Shown here piece by piece: positions 29,605 through 38,648 of a stretch of 64,000 nt of DNA; the stretch's first letter is position 1; every line of letters begins with the position of its first letter. The notes under the pieces are model-generated. The model had not been told where the DNA came from. It saw only the letters and a list, made by a program, of their open reading frames with translations, and searched no databases. The stretch is from Corallococcus sp. NCRR (GTDB lineage: Bacteria; Myxococcota; Myxococcia; Myxococcales; Myxococcaceae), in assembly GCF_026965535.1 (NCBI RefSeq), contig NZ_CP114039.1, forward strand, positions 2,294,001 to 2,358,000. The letters are read 5' to 3'. Made by a program: the position numbers and the translations under genes.

Positions 29605-30885
29605 CTATTCAAAGATGGACAATTCAGAGAGGGTATAGAACTCAGCGGGTGGGGTGGTCCCGTCGTAGGTAAGGGATTCCACGGAGAGCCGCACGAAGCG
29701 CACGGGCGCGGTGCTGGAGAGGGGCACGTCCTGGAAGACGGGCTCCCGCGAGCCCTGGGGCAGCGGACCGTCCCCATAGGGCGAGTCTCCGCCGGGCGGC
29801 TCGCTGGAGTCGTTGAACACGGTCTCGCGAAGGGTGCGCTCCTGCGAGGTCAGGTCCCGCAGCTTGACGCGCGCCAGGGATTGCCAATGCTCCGCGTCCT
29901 CGCTGCCCTCCAGGACGAGCCAATCCCTGCCACCCCAGCCCTTCAGGTAGTTCAGCCCGCGCACCACCGCGCGCCGGGGGATGACAGGCCGGGGCAGGTG
30001 GATGACGACGCCAAATGCGCGGGGGTCGGTCTCCTCCTTGAAGAAGTCCACCCGCGTGAGCCGTCCATCCGTCCATGGACAGACATCGGGGAAGGACGGC
30101 TCGCACGTCGCGCCGCGGCTGACGGGGCGCAGCGTCCCCGCCGGCAGCGGCTCCGCGCCGGTGCGCCACTCCATCCGGAAGCCCACGGAGCTGGACCCGG
30201 CGCCCAGGGGGGCGAAGATCCACTCGCCCACGCTGGCGGCGCGCAGCCGCACCTGGGGCGCGGCGAAGTCCTCCAGCACGTAGGGACCCGGGGTCCAGGG
30301 AGAGCTCGCGCCGCTCTGGCGCCAGAGCAGCTCCGCACCGGACGTGACCCACAGCAGGGGCACGGGGTCGGTGGCGAGCATGGGAATCAACTCGCCGTCC
30401 TCGGTGAGCAACTCCAGCGTCTCCGCCGTCTCCGGCTGGGTGGGGGCTGGCGGCGCGGGCGGGAAGGACACGGTCGGACCCTGATCTCCAGTGCCCACGA
30501 GCGGATGCGCGTCCCAGGGCTGGAGCGTGGGCAGCTCCACGTCGTCCTGCATGTAGAACCGCATGAAGGTCCCGCTGCCGTCCTCCTCCAGCGGCAGCGC
30601 CACCCGCAGCCGCTGGCGGGTCCGGCTGTAGGAATCCTCGAACACGGCGTCTCCGGAGAGCATCTCCAGGGTGTAGTCGCCGGAGGCCTCGGTGGTGGTG
30701 GTGATGCCCACCGGATGGAAGCGCTCGTCGTCCTCCATCCGCTCGAGGCTCAGCGACGCTCCCGCGCGGGGGGTGCCGTCCCGCTGGAGCACGCGGCCGT
30801 ACGCGAAGATGGGGTCTTCGGGGGAGCGCTCGCAGCCGGCGGCGAAGGCCAGGAGCCCCAGGGAGGTGACGAGTGCGCGTCGCAT
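29605..30885 (-). CDS. Lipoprotein with carboxypeptidase-regulatory-like and discoidin-like regions
   Basis: 426 residues. Leader MRRALVTSLGLLAFAAGC. Residues 30-110 resemble a carboxypeptidase regulatory-like beta-sandwich (GRVLQRDGTPRAGASLSLE, SGDYTLEML). The last 150 residues look like a discoidin/F5-8C-type jelly roll (KGWGGRDWLVLEGSEDAEHW, VRFVRLSVESLTYDG, YTLSELSIFE). Together they suggest a surface protein that binds a polymer or glycan. ATG 30885 lies one base after the stop of the TonB receptor gene, so it should be translated with it as the receptor's lipoprotein partner. Confidence 0.7.
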   Translation of the reverse strand: MRRALVTSLGLLAFAAGCERSPEDPIFAYGRVLQRDGTPRAGASLSLERMEDDERFHPVGITTTTEASGDYTLEMLSGDAVFEDSYSRTRQRLRVALPLEEDGSGTFMRFYMQDDVELPTLQPWDAHPLVGTGDQGPTVSFPPAPPAPTQPETAETLELLTEDGELIPMLATDPVPLLWVTSGAELLWRQSGASSPWTPGPYVLEDFAAPQVRLRAASVGEWIFAPLGAGSSSVGFRMEWRTGAEPLPAGTLRPVSRGATCEPSFPDVCPWTDGRLTRVDFFKEETDPRAFGVVIHLPRPVIPRRAVVRGLNYLKGWGGRDWLVLEGSEDAEHWQSLARVKLRDLTSQERTLRETVFNDSSEPPGGDSPYGDGPLPQGSREPVFQDVPLSSTAPVRFVRLSVESLTYDGTTPPAEFYTLSELSIFE

Positions 30886-30886
30886 G

Positions 30887-33667
30887 TCAGTAGGTCGCCT
30901 TGAGCCCGAGCAGCGGGACGATGATGGGAATGCGGATGGGCTCGCGCAGGGGACGGGAGTCCTCGTTGATGGAGCCATCCTGGCCGCCGCCCACCGCGAG
31001 GTAGTCGTAGCCCACCACCTCCTGCTGCGCGGAGAGGTTGAGCACGTCGAGCGACGCGTCCAGCGTGAAGTCCTGGTAGGCCCACGACTTCGCGATGCGC
31101 GCGTCCACGCGGAAGAAGGGCGCCAGCCGCTGCGCGCGGTCCAGGTCCTGGCGAATCCATTCCGGCGAGCCGTCGCCGTTCGTCACCCAGCGCCGCGGCT
31201 GCGAGGTGATCTGCCCCGTCTCCGGCCGCCCGGTGTTGAAGTGCACCACCGTGCCCACCGTCCAGTTGTTGCCGAATTTGTAGCTGAGCGCGGCGTTGAA
31301 GGTGTGCGCCTGCTCGAAGGCGAAGGGCAGGGTGCCCTCCACCGTCTCCAGCACGCGGTTGTCGTCGCCGATGCGGGAGAAGCGCGCCTTCCGCTTGCTC
31401 TGGAGGAAGCTGTAGGACACCCAGCCGAACCAGTGTCGGCCCAGCGGGTGGCGCGCCATCAGGTCGAAGCCGTAGGCGTAGCCGGTGGTGGCGGGGTCCT
31501 CGCCCAGGCTGCCCCGGCGGCGGCGGTTCTCCGCCACGTCCACCAGGTCGAACTCCACCGCGCGGGACAGGGGGTTGAAGAACGCGTCCGCGCTCAGCTC
31601 CAGCCCCTCGAAGGCCTTCCACTCCGCGCCCACGTCGAACTGCGCGCCGGACTGGAGGCCGTAGCGCAGGCTCGCGGTGTCGATGGCGGGCACGTGCACG
31701 AGCACCGTGGGCGGCTGGTGGAACAGGCCCGCGCCCCCCTTGAGCGTGAGGGTGTCCGTCAGCGCGTGGCGCACGGACAGGCGCGGCTCCACCGCCGTGA
31801 AGGTCATGCCCGGCACCAGGTGGTACGCGTCCACGCGCAGGCCCGGCGTCACGGCCCAGCGCTCCGAGGGCTTCCACGTGGCGGACGCATACGCGCCGGA
31901 GAAGGTGGCCAGCGCGCTGGGCCGCTTGAGCGGATCCGCGTCGTCGGAGGGCCGCCAGCCCGGAGGCCGCGCGGTGCCGGTGAGCGTGGTGGCCGAGCGG
32001 CGGTGCTCCACGTCCGCGCCCACGGCCAGGTCGAGCGACGAGGTCAGCGCGCGGCGCCATCCCGCGCGAGCGGCGACGCTCACCTGGCGCAGTCCGTACT
32101 CGCCCACCTGCTCGCGGACGAGGGCGTCCCCGGCGCTGCGCGTCTGCTCGCCGTTGAGGCCCAGGCCGTCCCAGCCCAGCGTGACGCCGACCTCGCCTTC
32201 GCCCTCCGCCACCGGGTGCGTGCCCCGCAGGTCGATGCGGTGGAAGCGCGACACGACGCCGCCGCCATCCGCGCCCGGCTCCAGCTCGGGTGAGATGCCC
32301 ACGTCGTCGGAGCTCCCCAGCGCGAACAGGCGCAGGCGGCCTTTGCCCACCTTCTGCTCGACGCGCGCCTGGTAGTCCCAGAAGCCCGCGCGCACCTGCT
32401 GCGCGTCCGGGCGCTGGAGCGCGTTGGCCGCCAGCGAGAGGAGCAGCGCGGAGTAGCTGAAGCGGCCCGCGAGGCTGACGCTGGTGCCGGTGGACTCGAA
32501 GGGCTGCTCGATGAAGCCGCCCGCGTTGAGCAGGTCCGCGTACGCGGTGAAGTGCAGCCGGTCCTCGCGAGGGCGGCTGAGGCGTCCCTCCACCGCGCCG
32601 CCCAGCACGCGGCCGTATTGCACCGGAGGCGCGCCCGGATAGAAGTCCACGGTGTCGATGAAGTCCGGGTGCACCACCGCGGGCCCGAGCAACAGGTGGT
32701 ACAGCATCGGGATGCGCACGCCGTCCAGGAAGAAGCCCGTGGCGGCGGGCTGGCTGCCGCGCACCACCGGGTAGCTGATACCGGACGCGAGGCTGCCCAC
32801 GCCCGGCATCAACATCACCACGCGGAACGGGTCGCCCAGCGTGCCGGGCACCTCGCGCAGCTCCTGCTCGTGCAGGCTGATGCGGGTGACCTCCGTGCGC
32901 GGGCGCTCATCGCGCACCACGGTCTCGTAGGGGTTCACCTCGCGAGGCTGGAGCCGGTAGATGACCTGGAGTGTCTGTCCTTGCGTCAGCGTCTCCGTGA
33001 ACGCCGTCGTCGCGTGGCCCGGAGCGCGGACCTCCAGCGTGTGCGGGCCCGGCGGCACGTCCAGCGTGAAGCGGCCCTGCGCGTCCGTGGTGGCGGCGGG
33101 CTGGAGCGCGCCGTCCAGGAAGAGGGCCGCGTCCGGCAGCGGGCGGCGCGTGCCGCGTGCGCGCACCTCGCCAGTGAGGCGCGTGGTGGAGGCGGGGACC
33201 TGCACGGGCGGCGTGAAGCGGTAGACGAAGGGCAGGCGCACGGCCACGGGGCCGCCGCCCAACGTGGCCGGGGTGAAGCGCAGGCCCGGGGCCGCGGCGA
33301 GCGCCGCGTCGGTGAGGCGCGGCTCGGAGGCGGCACGGATCACCTTCGCCTCCGCGACGCGGCCCTCCACGTCCACCAGCAGCTCCAGCTCCACCTCGCC
33401 GGCCGTACCCTCCAGGCCTTGCGGCCACGCGGCGGGAGCGTCGGCGATGAGGCTGGGCGGCACGAGCGCCAGGTCACCCGCGTCCGGGGAGAGGCCCAGT
33501 CGGACGGCGTCCTCTGAGGAGAGGGCCTGGCCCGCGTCGGTGGCGTGGACGTCCACCTCCACGGCGCGAGGCTCGCTGGTAGCGGAGGGCACGCCCTGCG
33601 CGCGGGCAGTGGCGGCGGACAGGAGCACGAGCGCCAACGCCAGGAGGACGGCACGGGGGAGGAACAT
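30887..33667 (-). CDS. TonB-dependent receptor with N-terminal TonB-C-like domain
   Basis: 926 residues with signal peptide (MFLPRAVLLALALVLLSAATARA). Residues about 70-130 match a TonB C-terminal energy-transducer fold (GEVELELLVDVEGRVAEAKVI, LTDAALAAAPGLRFTPATLGG, VRLPFVYRF). Residues 140-220 are a carboxypeptidase-regulatory-like domain, then a plug (LREVPGTLGDPFRVVMLMPG, YPVVRGSQPAATGFFLDGVRI) and a large beta-barrel to the C-terminus. Having the transducer-like domain on the receptor itself is unusual outside myxobacteria and relatives. ATG 33667 gives the signal peptide. Partner lipoprotein follows directly. Substrate unknown. Confidence 0.85.
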   Translation of the reverse strand: MFLPRAVLLALALVLLSAATARAQGVPSATSEPRAVEVDVHATDAGQALSSEDAVRLGLSPDAGDLALVPPSLIADAPAAWPQGLEGTAGEVELELLVDVEGRVAEAKVIRAASEPRLTDAALAAAPGLRFTPATLGGGPVAVRLPFVYRFTPPVQVPASTTRLTGEVRARGTRRPLPDAALFLDGALQPAATTDAQGRFTLDVPPGPHTLEVRAPGHATTAFTETLTQGQTLQVIYRLQPREVNPYETVVRDERPRTEVTRISLHEQELREVPGTLGDPFRVVMLMPGVGSLASGISYPVVRGSQPAATGFFLDGVRIPMLYHLLLGPAVVHPDFIDTVDFYPGAPPVQYGRVLGGAVEGRLSRPREDRLHFTAYADLLNAGGFIEQPFESTGTSVSLAGRFSYSALLLSLAANALQRPDAQQVRAGFWDYQARVEQKVGKGRLRLFALGSSDDVGISPELEPGADGGGVVSRFHRIDLRGTHPVAEGEGEVGVTLGWDGLGLNGEQTRSAGDALVREQVGEYGLRQVSVAARAGWRRALTSSLDLAVGADVEHRRSATTLTGTARPPGWRPSDDADPLKRPSALATFSGAYASATWKPSERWAVTPGLRVDAYHLVPGMTFTAVEPRLSVRHALTDTLTLKGGAGLFHQPPTVLVHVPAIDTASLRYGLQSGAQFDVGAEWKAFEGLELSADAFFNPLSRAVEFDLVDVAENRRRRGSLGEDPATTGYAYGFDLMARHPLGRHWFGWVSYSFLQSKRKARFSRIGDDNRVLETVEGTLPFAFEQAHTFNAALSYKFGNNWTVGTVVHFNTGRPETGQITSQPRRWVTNGDGSPEWIRQDLDRAQRLAPFFRVDARIAKSWAYQDFTLDASLDVLNLSAQQEVVGYDYLAVGGGQDGSINEDSRPLREPIRIPIIVPLLGLKATY

Positions 33668-34003
33668 GGGCGAGCGCTTCAACACCGGCCCCCCGAGAAT
33701 GTGACACTCGTGCTGGCGCCGGACGGAAGTTGGTTCACGGAGGGCATACGGATCGGGACACGAATCCTGGTGGCGCCTTTTCACTCGGAGTCTACTGGAT
33801 GAAGTGCCAGGAGCCGCCGGGCCTCACGCGTGCACCGCCATTCCCTCCGCGCCGCGCCACTCCGTCCCCAAGGGCGGCGCGCTGTGCGAACGCGCACGGC
33901 CCTCTGTCCCGAGGTGCCGCCCCCCTGGAGCGGCGACATGAGCGGTCGTTACACTTTTCCATGTCGAGCGGAAACCACGGCCAGGGTTCCGCGGGGAGGG
34001 CGC
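33668..34003. other. 336-bp divergent spacer between TonB receptor and GRAS gene
   Basis: Holds promoters for both directions by position. Open frames crossing it lack the usual third-position bias. I find no convincing inverted repeat or RNA gene. The GGGGAGGG at 33992-33999 is the ribosome binding site for the start at 34004. Confidence 0.55.
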
Positions 34004-35113
34004 ATGCGGACGCCGAAGGACGAACTGCTGCTCCGGGCGATGGACCATGCGTTGTCCGCGCGAACGATGGAGGCGGTCGAAGCGCTCGCCGCGCTCTATC
34101 GGCTCTTGGACGCGGAGCGCATCCCCGAGGACGAGAACTACGCGGTGTTCGCCACGGCCCTGTCGCGCCGGTTGGAGGGCGCGACAGGGGCCCTGCACCC
34201 GTACCGGGCGTCCGAGGTGGACGGAGGCGCGCCACAGATTGAGTTGTTCCGGCGGTTGATGAAGCACCTGCCGCTGGCGTCGGCGGCGGACGCGGTGGCG
34301 AACGCGCTGCTCGCGGAGTTCCTCCGAGGACACGCGGAGGCGACGCTGCTGGACGTGGGCATCGGGCAGGGACGTCAGGAATGCAACCTGCTGCGAGCGC
34401 TGGCGAAGGCGGGCGCGCTGCCCCGGCACCTGACGGTGGTGGGGGTGGACCCCAGCGGCACGAGCCTGGTGGAGGCGCGGGACGCGGTGCTGGCGGTGGC
34501 GGAGGAGGTGGGGCTGTCGCTCGAGTTCGTGAAGCTGGAGTCGCCGGTGGAGGACCTGGACATGGCGACGTGGGCGGCGTTGCGAGCGGTGCGCCGGCCG
34601 CTGGTGGTGAACGCGGCGTTCGCGCTGCACCACGTGGCGGAGCAGCAGACGTCGGGCATGGAGGCGCGCGACGCGGTGCTGGCGAGGCTGGCGTCGCTGG
34701 GCCCGGTGGGCGTGGTGATGTGCGAGCCCCACGTGGACCACCACCGGGCACCGGCGCGGGAGCGGTTGAAGAACGCGTGGAATCACTTCTCCCGGGTGTT
34801 CCAGCTGCTGGATACGCTGGACATCCCGGTCGCGGAGCGCCGCGCCATCAAGCGGTTCTTCGGCCGGGAGGTGGATGACATCGTGGGCACGGTGAACGAG
34901 TCGGAGCGGTGTGAGCGCCACGAGCCGGCCCTGGCGTGGTGGGAGCGGTTGCGGCGCGCGGGCTTCACGCCCAGAGGCGGGCTGGGGGCGCTGTGTCCAG
35001 CCGACGTGCACCCGGCCGTGGGGCTGTGCGTGGAGGAGGGCACGGTGGGCATCACCTTCCGGGGGGATGTGCTGGTGTCGGTGCTGGCGGCGGTGCCAGG
35101 GGAGGGCGCGTGA
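34004..35113 (+). CDS. Bacterial GRAS-domain protein (methyltransferase-like)
   Basis: 369 residues. The C-terminal two-thirds follow the GRAS pattern: LLDVGIGQGRQECNLLRALA (115-134; compare plant ID-x-x-x-x-QG), LTVVGVDPS, VNAAFALHH (202-210; compare VN-x-x-x-x-LHH), an acidic VVMCEPHVDHH block, and the end motif ERCERHEPALAWWERLRRAGF. Bacterial GRAS proteins are seen as Rossmann-fold, SAM-dependent methyltransferases, possibly acting on small molecules; plant versions are gibberellin-pathway regulators. A strong ribosome site precedes ATG 34004. The stop overlaps the pncC start (GTGA). Confidence 0.8.
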   Translation: MRTPKDELLLRAMDHALSARTMEAVEALAALYRLLDAERIPEDENYAVFATALSRRLEGATGALHPYRASEVDGGAPQIELFRRLMKHLPLASAADAVANALLAEFLRGHAEATLLDVGIGQGRQECNLLRALAKAGALPRHLTVVGVDPSGTSLVEARDAVLAVAEEVGLSLEFVKLESPVEDLDMATWAALRAVRRPLVVNAAFALHHVAEQQTSGMEARDAVLARLASLGPVGVVMCEPHVDHHRAPARERLKNAWNHFSRVFQLLDTLDIPVAERRAIKRFFGREVDDIVGTVNESERCERHEPALAWWERLRRAGFTPRGGLGALCPADVHPAVGLCVEEGTVGITFRGDVLVSVLAAVPGEGA

Positions 35114-35601
35114 GCGACCTGGAGGCGTTGGCGGCGAAGGTCATCGCGAGGTGCCGCGAGGCCGGGGTGCGGCTGGCCTTGGCGGAGGCGTGCACGGGAG
35201 GGCTGATGACGGCGGCGCTGACGGAGGTGCCGGGGGCGTCGGCGGTGGTGGAGCGGGGGGTCGTGCCGTACTCGAACGAGTCCAAGGGAGAGCAGCTGGG
35301 CGTGCCGCTGGCGTTGTTGCAGGCGCACGGCTCGGTGAGCGCGGAGGCGGTGGGCGCGATGGCGGCGGGGGCCCTGGAGCGTTCGTGGGCGGACTGGGCG
35401 GTGGCGGAGACCGGCATCGCGGGGCCCGGGGGAGGGACGGAGGCGAAGCCGGTGGGGCTGGTGTTCATCGCGGTGCAGCGGCGCGGGAGGGCCGCGGTGG
35501 TGGAGCGTCACCGGTTCGAAGGGGACCGGCGCCAGGTGCGGCGGGCCGCGGCGGCGCGAGGGCTGGCCCTCCTTCTGGAGCAGGTGGGCGTGGAGTCCTG
35601 A
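35110..35601 (+). CDS. pncC: CinA C-terminal domain amidohydrolase (NMN deamidase)
   Basis: 163 residues, the stand-alone CinA-C/PncC form without the N-terminal MoeA-like domain. Signatures: LAEACTGGLMTAALTEVPG, VVPYSNESKGEQLGV, and GIAGPGGGTEAKPVGLVFI. It converts nicotinamide mononucleotide to nicotinate mononucleotide in pyridine nucleotide recycling. GTG 35110 overlaps the GRAS stop, so the two proteins are co-translated; whether the GRAS protein uses a nicotinamide compound is an open idea. Confidence 0.88.
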   Translation: MSDLEALAAKVIARCREAGVRLALAEACTGGLMTAALTEVPGASAVVERGVVPYSNESKGEQLGVPLALLQAHGSVSAEAVGAMAAGALERSWADWAVAETGIAGPGGGTEAKPVGLVFIAVQRRGRAAVVERHRFEGDRRQVRRAAAARGLALLLEQVGVES

Positions 35602-35685
35602 ATAGGGGACTCATCCCTCGGGACGTTGGCAGGTGGGGGCCTGATGGAGGAGAAGGTTTGACGCAGTCTCACGAAGGGGGCCTCG

Positions 35686-36084
35686 ATGTATCGAATCGAC
35701 GTGGACCGAGCGGAATCCATCGTGAGCTTCGCGCTGGAGGGCTACATCCGGCTGGAGGAGATGAAGCGCTTCGTGGAGGACCTGCGCGCCGCGACGGATG
35801 AAGTGGCGGGGCAGGCCATCAAGATCGAAGCGGACCTGCGCACGTTCCGGCCGGCGTCGCCGGAGGCGGCGGACCTCATCCGGAAGGTGCAGGAGTACGG
35901 GCTGCGCTCCGGGGTGACGCGGGTGGCGGAGTTGGTGCAGAACCAGATCGTCGCGTTGCAGTTGAACCGGGTGGCCTCCGGGAGCGGCACGGACAAGATC
36001 CTCCGCCGTTTCTGGCAGGAGTCCGCGGCCAGGACCTGGCTGAAGCACGGAGACGCGGAGCTGGGCGTGGCGCTGCACGGCTGA
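35686..36084 (+). CDS. Small STAS/SpoIIAA-like protein of unknown function
   Basis: 132 residues, no signal or membrane segment. Alternating strands and helices (YRIDVDRAESIVSFALEG, YIRLEEMKRFVEDLRAAT, IKIEADLRTFRP) resemble STAS or SpoIIAA-like folds, but no phospho-Ser motif stands out. AAGGGGG lies about six bases before ATG 35686. It ends 12 bases before the SitA5-like toxin gene on the same strand, so it may share its transcript without being part of the toxin module. Confidence 0.6.
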   Translation: MYRIDVDRAESIVSFALEGYIRLEEMKRFVEDLRAATDEVAGQAIKIEADLRTFRPASPEAADLIRKVQEYGLRSGVTRVAELVQNQIVALQLNRVASGSGTDKILRRFWQESAARTWLKHGDAELGVALHG

Positions 36085-36096
36085 GCGGAAACGAAC

Positions 36097-37401
36097 ATGC
36101 CAGCGCGCGGGTGGTGCGTGCTGTGGATGTTGTTCGTGACGGGCTGCGCGACGTCACGGACGGTGAGGTTGGACACGGGAGAAGGCCGTGCGCGTGAATA
36201 CACGCCGCGCACGGACACGAGGCCCGTGGCGCTGGAGGGAGACACCTTCGAGAAGGCGGTGCGGATGCTGGCGCGCGAAGCGCCGGTGTCGCTTCGGCTG
36301 TCGAATCCCGGTGCGCAGCGTCCGCGAGCCTCGCTGGGCGTCGTGTCCGTGGACGACCCGAAGCAGGGCCGCGTCCGCGTGGCGCAAGGGAGCACGGAGT
36401 TGGAGGCCGCGTACGGACGCTGGTGCGTGCGCAAGCGGCTGTCCGGAGACTGTCTTCACCTGTTGGATAGAGGCCTGACGCTGGATGAGGAGGGCAAGCG
36501 GACGCTGGCCTTCCGCATCGCGTTGGACTCGGTGTGGGAGGAGACGGCCGAAGCGCTGGAAGGGATGGTGGACCCCGAGGCGACGGTGTCCCTGCTGGTG
36601 ATGACAGGAGCGGTGTACTTCAGCCTGTGGCTGGTGCCGGAGCCGCTGCTGTCGAAGGGCGTCGCGGCGACGCTGACCGTGGCGCTGATTGCGTACCTGG
36701 GTTGGGACACGGTGTGGAGTCTCATCCAGGGCTGGAGGGTGCTGGCGGCGGAGGTGAAGGAAGCGGAGACGTTCGACGGCATCCGGGACGCGGGAGAGAA
36801 GTACGGCGAGGTGATGGGAAAGCAGGCGGCACGGGCCTTCGTGATGCTGGCGATGGCGGCGCTGGGGAGCACGGCGCAGACGCTGTCGGCAAGAGTCGCG
36901 ACGCTGCCCGGTTCGGCACAGGCCGCGCTGGTCGGAGCGGAGCAGGGAGGCTTCCGGCTGGTGGCCGCGGCGGAGGTCTCAGCAGTTGCAGTATCCGCGA
37001 GCGGCGAGGTGACGATTGCGTTGTCACCCAACGCGGTGGCGATGTCCGCGAAGGGACCGAATGTTCCCGTACCTGTCGAAGTCCGGGTGCATCACATCGC
37101 CACGAACAAGTGGTGGGAGGCGACGCATAACGGCGGTCCGTGGTCGCCCCAGTTCCAGAGAATCTTCGACCGTGCGGGCATGTCCCTGGACGACCCTGCG
37201 AACAAGGTCCGTGTCCCGGGCCACAAGGGACCGCATCCCGAGGCGTACCATCAAAGAGTGCACTCCCGGTTGAACGAAGCAATGGAGGACTGTGGCAGCA
37301 TCCATCAATGCCGCGAGGCGCTCACCAATGAACTGCGTCGGCTCGCCAGCGACATCTTGAACACGAGCACGACGCTCAATAAGTGGGTCACGAAGTCATA
37401 G
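36097..37401 (+). CDS. SitA5-like polymorphic toxin lipoprotein with C-terminal AHH nuclease domain
   Basis: 434 residues. Lipoprotein leader with Cys17 (FVTGCATS), then the conserved trunk start VRLDTGEGRAREYTPRTD shared, as I recall it, by myxobacterial SitA5-type toxins. A hydrophobic stretch lies at about 165-208. The C-terminus from 332 is an AHH nuclease: HHIATNKWWE, FQRIFDRAGMSLDDPANK and GHKGPHPEAYH, with His 332/333, 376, 380 and 385 as metal or catalytic candidates. Sit toxins pass between myxobacterial kin by TraA/B outer-membrane exchange and kill cells lacking immunity. The predicted immunity gene follows after 17 bases. Confidence 0.82.
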   Translation: MPARGWCVLWMLFVTGCATSRTVRLDTGEGRAREYTPRTDTRPVALEGDTFEKAVRMLAREAPVSLRLSNPGAQRPRASLGVVSVDDPKQGRVRVAQGSTELEAAYGRWCVRKRLSGDCLHLLDRGLTLDEEGKRTLAFRIALDSVWEETAEALEGMVDPEATVSLLVMTGAVYFSLWLVPEPLLSKGVAATLTVALIAYLGWDTVWSLIQGWRVLAAEVKEAETFDGIRDAGEKYGEVMGKQAARAFVMLAMAALGSTAQTLSARVATLPGSAQAALVGAEQGGFRLVAAAEVSAVAVSASGEVTIALSPNAVAMSAKGPNVPVPVEVRVHHIATNKWWEATHNGGPWSPQFQRIFDRAGMSLDDPANKVRVPGHKGPHPEAYHQRVHSRLNEAMEDCGSIHQCREALTNELRRLASDILNTSTTLNKWVTKS

Positions 37402-37418
37402 CCGAGCGGGAGTCTCTC

Positions 37419-38648
37419 GTGACGATGCGGTATTTCGAGCTGATCGACGATCTGTACGTCCCCGATCGGTGGTCGCTGGGCGATCCCATCGATGCGTCCG
37501 GACGGGAGGTCGCCAATCCGTGGATGTTCAGGAAGGGTGAACCCGTCAGTCTGGAAACGCCCTTGAAGATCCCGGTCGACCATTCCGGGCAGTCATTGGG
37601 CTTCACGCTGGCAGGTATCGGTCTCGCGCCCGTCGTTCATGCGGAAGCGGCAGCCATCCTGACCCGGCTCGCCCCGGAGGATGTTCAACTGCTCTCCGTG
37701 ACGGTTGCTGCGGAGCCCGGACCGTACTCCCTCGTCAACGTGCTCCGCCTTGTCAGATGCATCGACGACGAGGCATCCGAAGAGGTGCTGTATTGGAAGC
37801 CTGAGGATGGGCGTCCAGAGAAGGTGGGGAAATACAGGGACGTTGCCGGCCTGCGCATTGATCCGACGAAGGTGGGCGATGCCAAGGTCTTCCGCACCTG
37901 GGGGTGGACCGTTGCGCTCATCGTCTCCGAGGACATCAAGGATGCGCTGGAGCACGCGCACGTCACCGGAGTGAAGTTCCGGGAAGTCACGGGCCCCTCC
38001 GAAGTCAGTCCTGAAGAGCGCGAACGCAACCGCAAGCTCCAGGCGCTCTACGACCGGACGGAAACAGCCCGTACCGCGTTCTGGCGCACCCTGGGCACAC
38101 TGGACGAAAACGCCATCCTCCCCATCGTCGTCGGAGGAGGCTGGCCCGCGAGGCGCCAGGTCTGGCGTGTCATCCACCGGCCCGAAGGACGCACCCTCTT
38201 CGTGACGGACGGTCTCTCCGACTTCTTCGTGGACACCGTGGAGCCCTCCGTGGGCTTCGGCCTGGAGCTCGCGCTGGAAACCGACGAGCCCCAGGCCAAG
38301 TGGCCCGTGACGCTGCTTGAACGCATCGCCAACGAACTCGTGGGCCACGAACACCTGCGCGAACCCGCCAGGACCGGCATCCTCTCCATGGAAGTGGACG
38401 GAGAGCGCATGCCCGAACCCCTCCTGACGAAAGAGGGCCGGGTCGCCGTGCTCCTGGGCATGGACACCCCCACGCTCCCGGATCACTTCACGATGCCAGA
38501 CGGACAGGTCCGGCTCGTCACGGTGAAGACGCTGATGCCCCGGGAGCTCACGTACCTGCTGGAGCACGGCCGGGAGGAGCTACTTCACCGCTTCAACCAG
38601 TCCCCCCCGGGCCATCTGTCCAAGGCCTGGCGCCAGCCCGTGGTGTAG
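37419..38648 (+). CDS. Fused Imm11 and SUFU immunity protein
   Basis: 409 residues, cytoplasmic. Residues 1 to about 200 match the Imm11 (DUF1629) family: MRYFELIDDLYVPDRWSLG, RCIDDEASEEVLYWKPEDG, VAGLRIDPTKVGDAKVFRTWG. From about 218 (RTAFWRTLGTLDENAILPIV) to 400 it resembles a suppressor-of-fused (SUFU) immunity domain (FVTDGLSDFFVDTVEPSVG, FGLELALETDE, RLVTVKTLMPRELTYLLEHG). GTG 37419 has GGGAG six bases upstream; ATG 37425 is the alternative. Likely neutralises the AHH toxin; the second domain may guard against another nuclease. The first half is less GC-rich than the second. Confidence 0.78.
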   Translation: MTMRYFELIDDLYVPDRWSLGDPIDASGREVANPWMFRKGEPVSLETPLKIPVDHSGQSLGFTLAGIGLAPVVHAEAAAILTRLAPEDVQLLSVTVAAEPGPYSLVNVLRLVRCIDDEASEEVLYWKPEDGRPEKVGKYRDVAGLRIDPTKVGDAKVFRTWGWTVALIVSEDIKDALEHAHVTGVKFREVTGPSEVSPEERERNRKLQALYDRTETARTAFWRTLGTLDENAILPIVVGGGWPARRQVWRVIHRPEGRTLFVTDGLSDFFVDTVEPSVGFGLELALETDEPQAKWPVTLLERIANELVGHEHLREPARTGILSMEVDGERMPEPLLTKEGRVAVLLGMDTPTLPDHFTMPDGQVRLVTVKTLMPRELTYLLEHGREELLHRFNQSPPGHLSKAWRQPVV

